Shown in pieces: positions 58,912-64,000 of a stretch of 64,000 bases of DNA; the first letter of the stretch is position 1, and every line of letters starts with the position of its first letter. Location: the NCBI RefSeq assembly GCF_025370935.1, contig NC_133476.1:13887643-13951642 (forward strand), in the 5' to 3' direction. The translations under genes were made by a program, and so were the position numbers. This stretch comes from Choristoneura fumiferana. Its lineage: Eukaryota; Arthropoda; Insecta; Lepidoptera; Tortricidae. The notes beneath the pieces are model-generated. The model did no database searches and was not told the origin of the DNA. It saw only the letters and a list, made by a program, of their open reading frames with translations.

Positions 58912-60392
58912 ATATAGTGACAACAATAATAAAAATAATCAGTTTGTGGTTATTTCGAAATTATGGCCGTAGTATTATCTAACTTTAATTAAATTCCGCG
59001 TTTTCAGCCTATGGGCGTAACTTATAGATATTGCCGATATTACTGCGGTGAAACGCTGGTCTTAGTAGAGCGGGCCAAGAGGGTCAGTGACCCCGGCCAA
59101 AGCTGTTGCTATCGAGAAAATTTTTGATGTTCTCGAACCCTGAAGTCGCTGTTTGCGTGCGGTGTTAAAGAGTTGTATAAGCAGTGACGCTTTCTACGGT
59201 TTCTTACAAAAAATCAGAATAAGCAAAGTGAGCGGAGAAATTGTCAACGTTTCAACATTTTGGTAAAGTAAATCAACTGTTTGTTTTACGACGAGCGAAG
59301 GTTGAGTAAACTTATTATATGTACATGAGTACTTACCTATATGCACTATGCATTAATCAAGGTTACCCTTGGTATAAATAGGTAAATACGAGTACTTGAT
59401 ACTTTGTATAACCTTAGATATAAAACAACTAGGTTTTTCCCCGTATGTATTATAATTTATAAGGTTTTGTCCTGGGTTTTGATCTTGGATAATGAATTAT
59501 TGGTCTTAACACTTATTCTAAGGTCATCCTTAAAGTCATACACTTATTTTGTTTCACATTGCATTTACGGGTTCAATGTGTGATAAAGGTTTGTTATCTA
59601 ACTGCAGGACCTAAAATATAGAAATACTGTTTTTTATAATCTTAACTCATGTTATCAGGTATCAGTTTTGATGGCCGGAGGCGATTGAACTTTGTTTCGC
59701 ATATTTTAAGCTAGCCAAATTCACAAAGAAAACAACGGACAAAATAACGTCCAATATACTTAGATCAAGCCGCTGAACGTTGTCCTTAAAATAAATTGAC
59801 TCCTACATATTGAGTTCTCGTCTCAATAAAAGCACTTGCGGTGCGTCCCAATGACAATGTAATTTATACGTATTGTTTCATACAAGGATATTTTTGTCTT
59901 GAAAAACTTTCACATATAACAATAATTTATACAAAGCGGCGTACAACTGCCAAAGTGACGAAAATGATTTGTACCCTACATGGCACGTTAGTACTGTAGA
60001 TATGTTGGTCACGGTTGTGCCGTGCGTTTGCGCCGAAACACATGTTACGAAAAACACACATCACCGCCATAAGAATACCAATCGAGTTAAATTCGGCGGC
60101 GCACAAAGGTCAGAGGCAAAATTATTTATAAAATTGCGAAACGCTAACGTTAACCGGGTTGGCACATTGGACGTGCTCGGTCGACGGTCTCTTCTGAAGG
60201 TTGCACTCTGATTACCGTTAAAATAAAACTGCCCTCAAACCACTTGCATGCACCCAGTGCAAACGCCTACTGCCAGCTTCATATTTCTTCTATAGGTACA
60301 CAAAGTGATTCGGGAGACGAGACATGAGCAGGACCAACTTTATAAATTTAAGTTAAACCCCCACACTTTTAATTGCGGAGTAAGTTTAATTG

Positions 60393-60490
60393 CAATACCC
60401 CTGGTGTTGCAGATGTTTACGGGCGGTGGTGATCTCTTACCATCAGGAGACCCACTTGCTTATTTTCCATCCAGTTGAATAAAAAAAAAG
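60393..60490 (+). repeat. SINE-like tail, copy 2
   Basis: CAATACCCCTGGTGTTGCAG through GGCGGTGGTGATCTCTTACC to CAGGAGACCCACTTGC, ending in an A run. Same family as 53950-54066. Confidence 0.75.
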
Positions 60491-61184
60491 TGACCATTCA
60501 CTTAGCAAATAAATTATCCTTTTTGTTTTCTACATAAAAAAAGTTAATCTCACTAAAACTGATACAACATAGTACCTACCTAGCCTTAACTAACTGAATC
60601 CGGTGGAGTAAGTGCTGCTCACGTCTCCCAAATCAACTGTTGAAGCGTATTTTATTGATATAGATATCTAGTTCAATTCAAATCTACCATTCTTATAGTA
60701 AAACTTTTAGAAATTTAATTTCTGTTAAAAAATCCTTTCTGTTAAGTAACTAGATATTATGTTGCTTCAATTCGTTTTCAAAACATCACAGACGATTAAA
60801 ACTAAATATTGAACGTCTGACGCAAACTGGCAAGAAGCCCAAATGATTTAAAATACTTGCCTTTAATTATTCGATCTTACCTTTCAACTTAAAGCGGTTC
60901 AATGAAATGGGCATTTAAAAATAAACTAATCTACGTCATTAGCTACCAAGGTGGAACAAGCACATCTTCATGAACATAAACAAAATTTTACTTAACAGGT
61001 TTTAAATGAATGGGAGCTTATTTAAAGGTGAGCAAGACTTACCCACATCTCGCAGCAAATACGAATATGTCTAAAACTATCTATTTTATATTTCTAATTA
61101 TGCCGAAAATCATAAGCAACATTTTCAACAAAGGCTATGTAACAAACAAACAAACAGGCTATGTACATTTTTGTGTACCCTTCC

Positions 61185-62680
61185 AGCAGGTGGTTCTTAT
61201 CTGGTAAGTGTAGTCCTGGAGTCTACGCGGCGTAGCAGCGGCTCTACGAGCTGCGTTAGCGGCGGCGCGGGTGCCCAGTTCGGTCGCGCGGGGTCGGGTG
61301 AACTCGGGTGTCGTGTTTCTAGAGCATTGAACCCCTGCAACCTTGTGCGTTGAGTCCGTCCGCTCTCCGGCTGCGCTGACGCAACCACTCCAGCCCCTTC
61401 TCTACAAATGCAACCCGACCATAATCTTAATTACTCCTTTAGGGCACATTTGGTTCTCAACGGCCACAATGCGTTGATATTAGCTTTAATCGATTATTAA
61501 AAGGTTAAACTTAATAGTGGTGGTTTACGCAATGTTGTACTGGTACGACTGGCACTTTTAAAAATGTTGTATAGGTTCATGATCGTTCACTTAGAATTTT
61601 TTCATGACTAACTCGAACTAACGAAATTACGACCAGCTGACTGATACACATGCAGTTGCTGAGTTTGTTGAGACTTTCAGTGAATTTTAATTTCAATTAT
61701 TATTTTATACAATATCTACAAGAGTTTGATTATCACGTTAATGTTAACTATTGCGATTTTGCACCTTACTGACTAAACAAGGCGACGTTATAAGCAGTAA
61801 TTTAGAGTCAAATCTGAGTTTCAGTAAGGTCGGTCGAAACAATAGACGCTTCGCAGTCAGAACGCAAGCCGCTAACGAGTCGCAGGCGTCTGCAAATAGT
61901 CCGCGAGAAGTGCGAAACGTCGCGGGCACAATTGGCGCCCGCGCCGCCCCGCGCTGCGAGGGAGCTTACGTAAGCCGCTGACATAACCGAGTCGACGACC
62001 GGTTGCGCAACCACCGTCGAGCCCACAACCCCACGCATCGCTCCCCTCTACCACTGTCTACACCACGAATTACCTAATTGTACCCAAATATTGTAAAGGA
62101 CATCGGTCCATCGCCCGACTTACGACATCCATCGGCTATCATCAGTGCAACAACCTTCTAGCTCCAAACTACGCAGTTGGGGCCAGTACGTCCTTTCTAT
62201 TGACATTTTATATGCAAAACGAATTTAAGCTAAAAATATTTTAACCGCAAAAACGCAGCTCACACTGCCATCGCTTTTTTCTGTTAATTTCTATACATCG
62301 TGATTTCTATGAATTAAGATGCGGAATCCAAAGCTGTTGTCTCTTCATTGAATCTATTGTTAACGTATTCTTATCAGCATCAAGGAACCGCGATGCGGAA
62401 TCGCCGCTGACTGAATCATGGTCGTGCACGTGACTTATGTGGTACAGTTATCCTTTGTGGACGAAAGTGAAAACTACATGCGGGTCCGGTCAACAACCTG
62501 GTCGGGTCGTTGACCGCACCGAACTGCAAAGGCCGTTTGTGAGTGCGGAGGCCGCACGCGCGACATTTACCTGCGACAGCGAGCCGCGAGCTGGTGGACG
62601 CGCCCGCGCCCTCCGGTGTTGCTCGCCGCACCTCTATGTGCATTTAACGCGTCAAAGTTGTCATCGAAACAACCTCCGAT
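61185..62680. other. Cluster of GC-rich islands
   Basis: Three CpG-rich blocks (61200-61390, 61845-62060, 62400-62650) lie within AT-rich DNA. A strong splice-donor consensus (CTG|GTAAGTG) occurs at 61202. These are the composition and signals expected of untranslated first exons and a promoter of a gene extending off the window, but no protein-coding frame is recognisable on either strand. Confidence 0.35.
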
Positions 62681-62870
62681 AGCCGTAACTGACATTGGCC
62701 CAAGCCTTAAGGACGCCATTAATAGGAATAATAATAATAGTAATCTCCGATAGCATATCAATCAAAAAAATATAAAACTCGCATGTTTCATTCCACTATC
62801 TACGTAGTATTTAAATATTAACCACTTACAAATATCGACGCCTTTGCGTGACAGGTTTGGTTTGAAAATC

Positions 62871-63116
62871 ATGCCTCAAGCTAAATGGAAGCACATAAGA
62901 TAAATATATTCTACTCGAAAGGCCTACAATTTGTACCTATCCAAATTGTGTGCAACACTGCCTGAAAAGACAACTCAACTACACGGTAACAAAATTCTAC
63001 ATCAAGAAGTAGAGTTACACCAATCCATGCTTACACAATTGACGAAAAAGAACAAACTTATGCCTGATGATGAACCCAACAATTTGTGGGCTTTTAAAAA
63101 AAATACTAGCCAGTAA
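62871..63116 (+). pseudogene. Possible gene remnant with one internal stop
   Basis: From ATG 62871 the frame reads MPQAKWKHIR, a TAA at 62901-62903, then IYSTRKAYNLYLSKLC and on through KILHQEVELHQSMLTQLTKK to NLWAFKKNTSQ and a stop at 63114-63116. The later part has a helical, coiled-coil-like pattern (hydrophobic residues every three to four positions) and charged composition unlike random AT-rich translation. I do not recognise it. It may be a retrocopy fragment, an exon of an unknown gene, or chance. Confidence 0.3.
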
Positions 63117-64000
63117 TTAAAATACCATAAACGGGACTCATCACGCTAAACACATGGGTATATTACTCGTACTATTATTTTTGACTAGCCAATATCGATG
63201 AACAGTAATAGCTAAAATATTAGCTTGGTAGGTACTGTACCAAGCACAGTGGCCGTAGCTAGTATAATATTAGCTTTAATTGGTTTTACACCGCATTGTG
63301 TCCAGACTTCGTAGTTAGCGATTCAGATTATTTATTTGCCAAGTAATCAACATTACATTTTAGCACGTCATTACATCTATGTATATTATTGAGTATTAAT
63401 ACTATTTAACATGCATTAAATTTCATTATTACCATAGATTTTGATATGATAGTAATAATTATAATACAAACACAATATTTCAAACAGAACTCATAACAAC
63501 AACAATTTCTTGAGCGGTATTACATACGAGTAGGTACTTAAATAATTTTAGTGGCAGGAAGTTTTACACAGTCTAGTCTATGAGCTCGATGATTGAGTAG
63601 AAGGCATTATTCTGGAAGAACGTTTTAATTTTTCTTTGAAAATCTATCAGTGGCAGTCCTGTCAAGGCTAACGGTAGCATATTGTACATTTGCCTTGTTT
63701 GTAATATCTCGCTAATCTAGCAGCAATAGAGAGCGCTGCTCCCAACTCTCACATCTAGTCACTTGGTCGTCTTGTACTATACCCACGGCAAGAGATGGGT
63801 CCATCCTATTGTAAGACTGGGCTCGACGTGACGGTATAATAAAACATTAATTTCATAGTGACGAATAATCGAAAGTTGTCATACAACTAAAATTTCTCCA
63901 TGTTGTTGTTATCACATAAAAACTAAACGTTAGATTTATTATAAAATTTTGTAGGTACCTATGTTTGTCTAATTTAATGCGACTGTAAATATTTACAATC
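63117..64000. other. AT-rich sequence at the window end
   Basis: No gene, repeat family or RNA is recognised. The 63590-63840 part has a slightly different composition and may be an old retroelement fragment. Confidence 0.35.

Larger units (their letters stand above)
54067..61000. other. Long intergenic or intronic spacer
   Basis: Apart from repeats listed separately, this 7-kb stretch shows no coding exon I can support. The 56700-57560 part has a more balanced composition and unusual words (TTCGTTCGGTCGCGC near 56050, several CG-rich blocks at 57150-57540) and could hold regulatory DNA. Short open frames here have no recognisable domains. Confidence 0.4.

Noticed and set aside
1..64000. CRISPR arrays, operons, phage or integrative elements
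   Set aside because: The sequence is eukaryotic; the tandem repeats seen are microsatellites, minisatellites inside transposons, or simple duplications without spacer structure.

Overview
The window is nuclear DNA of an insect, almost certainly a moth or butterfly. It is AT-rich with islands of unique GC-rich sequence, genes are broken into many short exons with GT/AG boundaries, and the spacer DNA is filled with repeats typical of Lepidoptera: tRNA-derived SINEs, SINE tails ending in GAT/ATT runs, Helitron-like elements that carry TCTG microsatellites or end in CTAG, many short inverted-repeat elements, and a decayed non-LTR retrotransposon. I saw no bacterial, viral or organellar genes.

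Layout. Positions 609-22121 (+) hold a TMEM132-family gene encoding a single-pass neuronal-type adhesion receptor. Nineteen exons from 9322 to 22121 join without one frame error. The N-terminal exon at 609-1423 is clearly homologous and keeps correct splice sites, but its reading frame is broken several times. Next are mRpL16 (mitochondrial ribosomal protein L16, 5 exons, minus strand, 28033 to 24387) and, head to head with it, a TMEM17 homologue (ciliary transition zone, 3 exons, plus strand, 28649-29911). The 615-bp gap between them contains a candidate RFX X-box. A GLTP gene (glycolipid transfer protein, 5 exons, minus strand, 38009 to 36181) and a putative zinc metallopeptidase with a metzincin-type HExxHxxxxxH site (minus strand, 41776 to 39861) follow. 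The last gene has its start codon on the final three bases of exon 1.

From about 42 kb to the end I find no convincing intact gene. This stretch is a graveyard of inverted-repeat elements, including a 488-bp fold-back element with a perfect 8-bp target duplication, followed by about 10 kb of mostly unique sequence with GC-rich islands near 61.2-62.7 kb.

The five genes do not form a pathway; the region is ordinary eukaryotic housekeeping and neuronal gene space. The most notable points are the corrupted TMEM132 N-terminal exon, the nested and fold-back transposons that can be dissected base by base from their target duplications, the two inverted element copies that bracket GLTP and the metallopeptidase, and the shared mRpL16/TMEM17 promoter. 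All exon boundaries were worked out by eye from splice consensus and reading phase; no transcript or database evidence was available.
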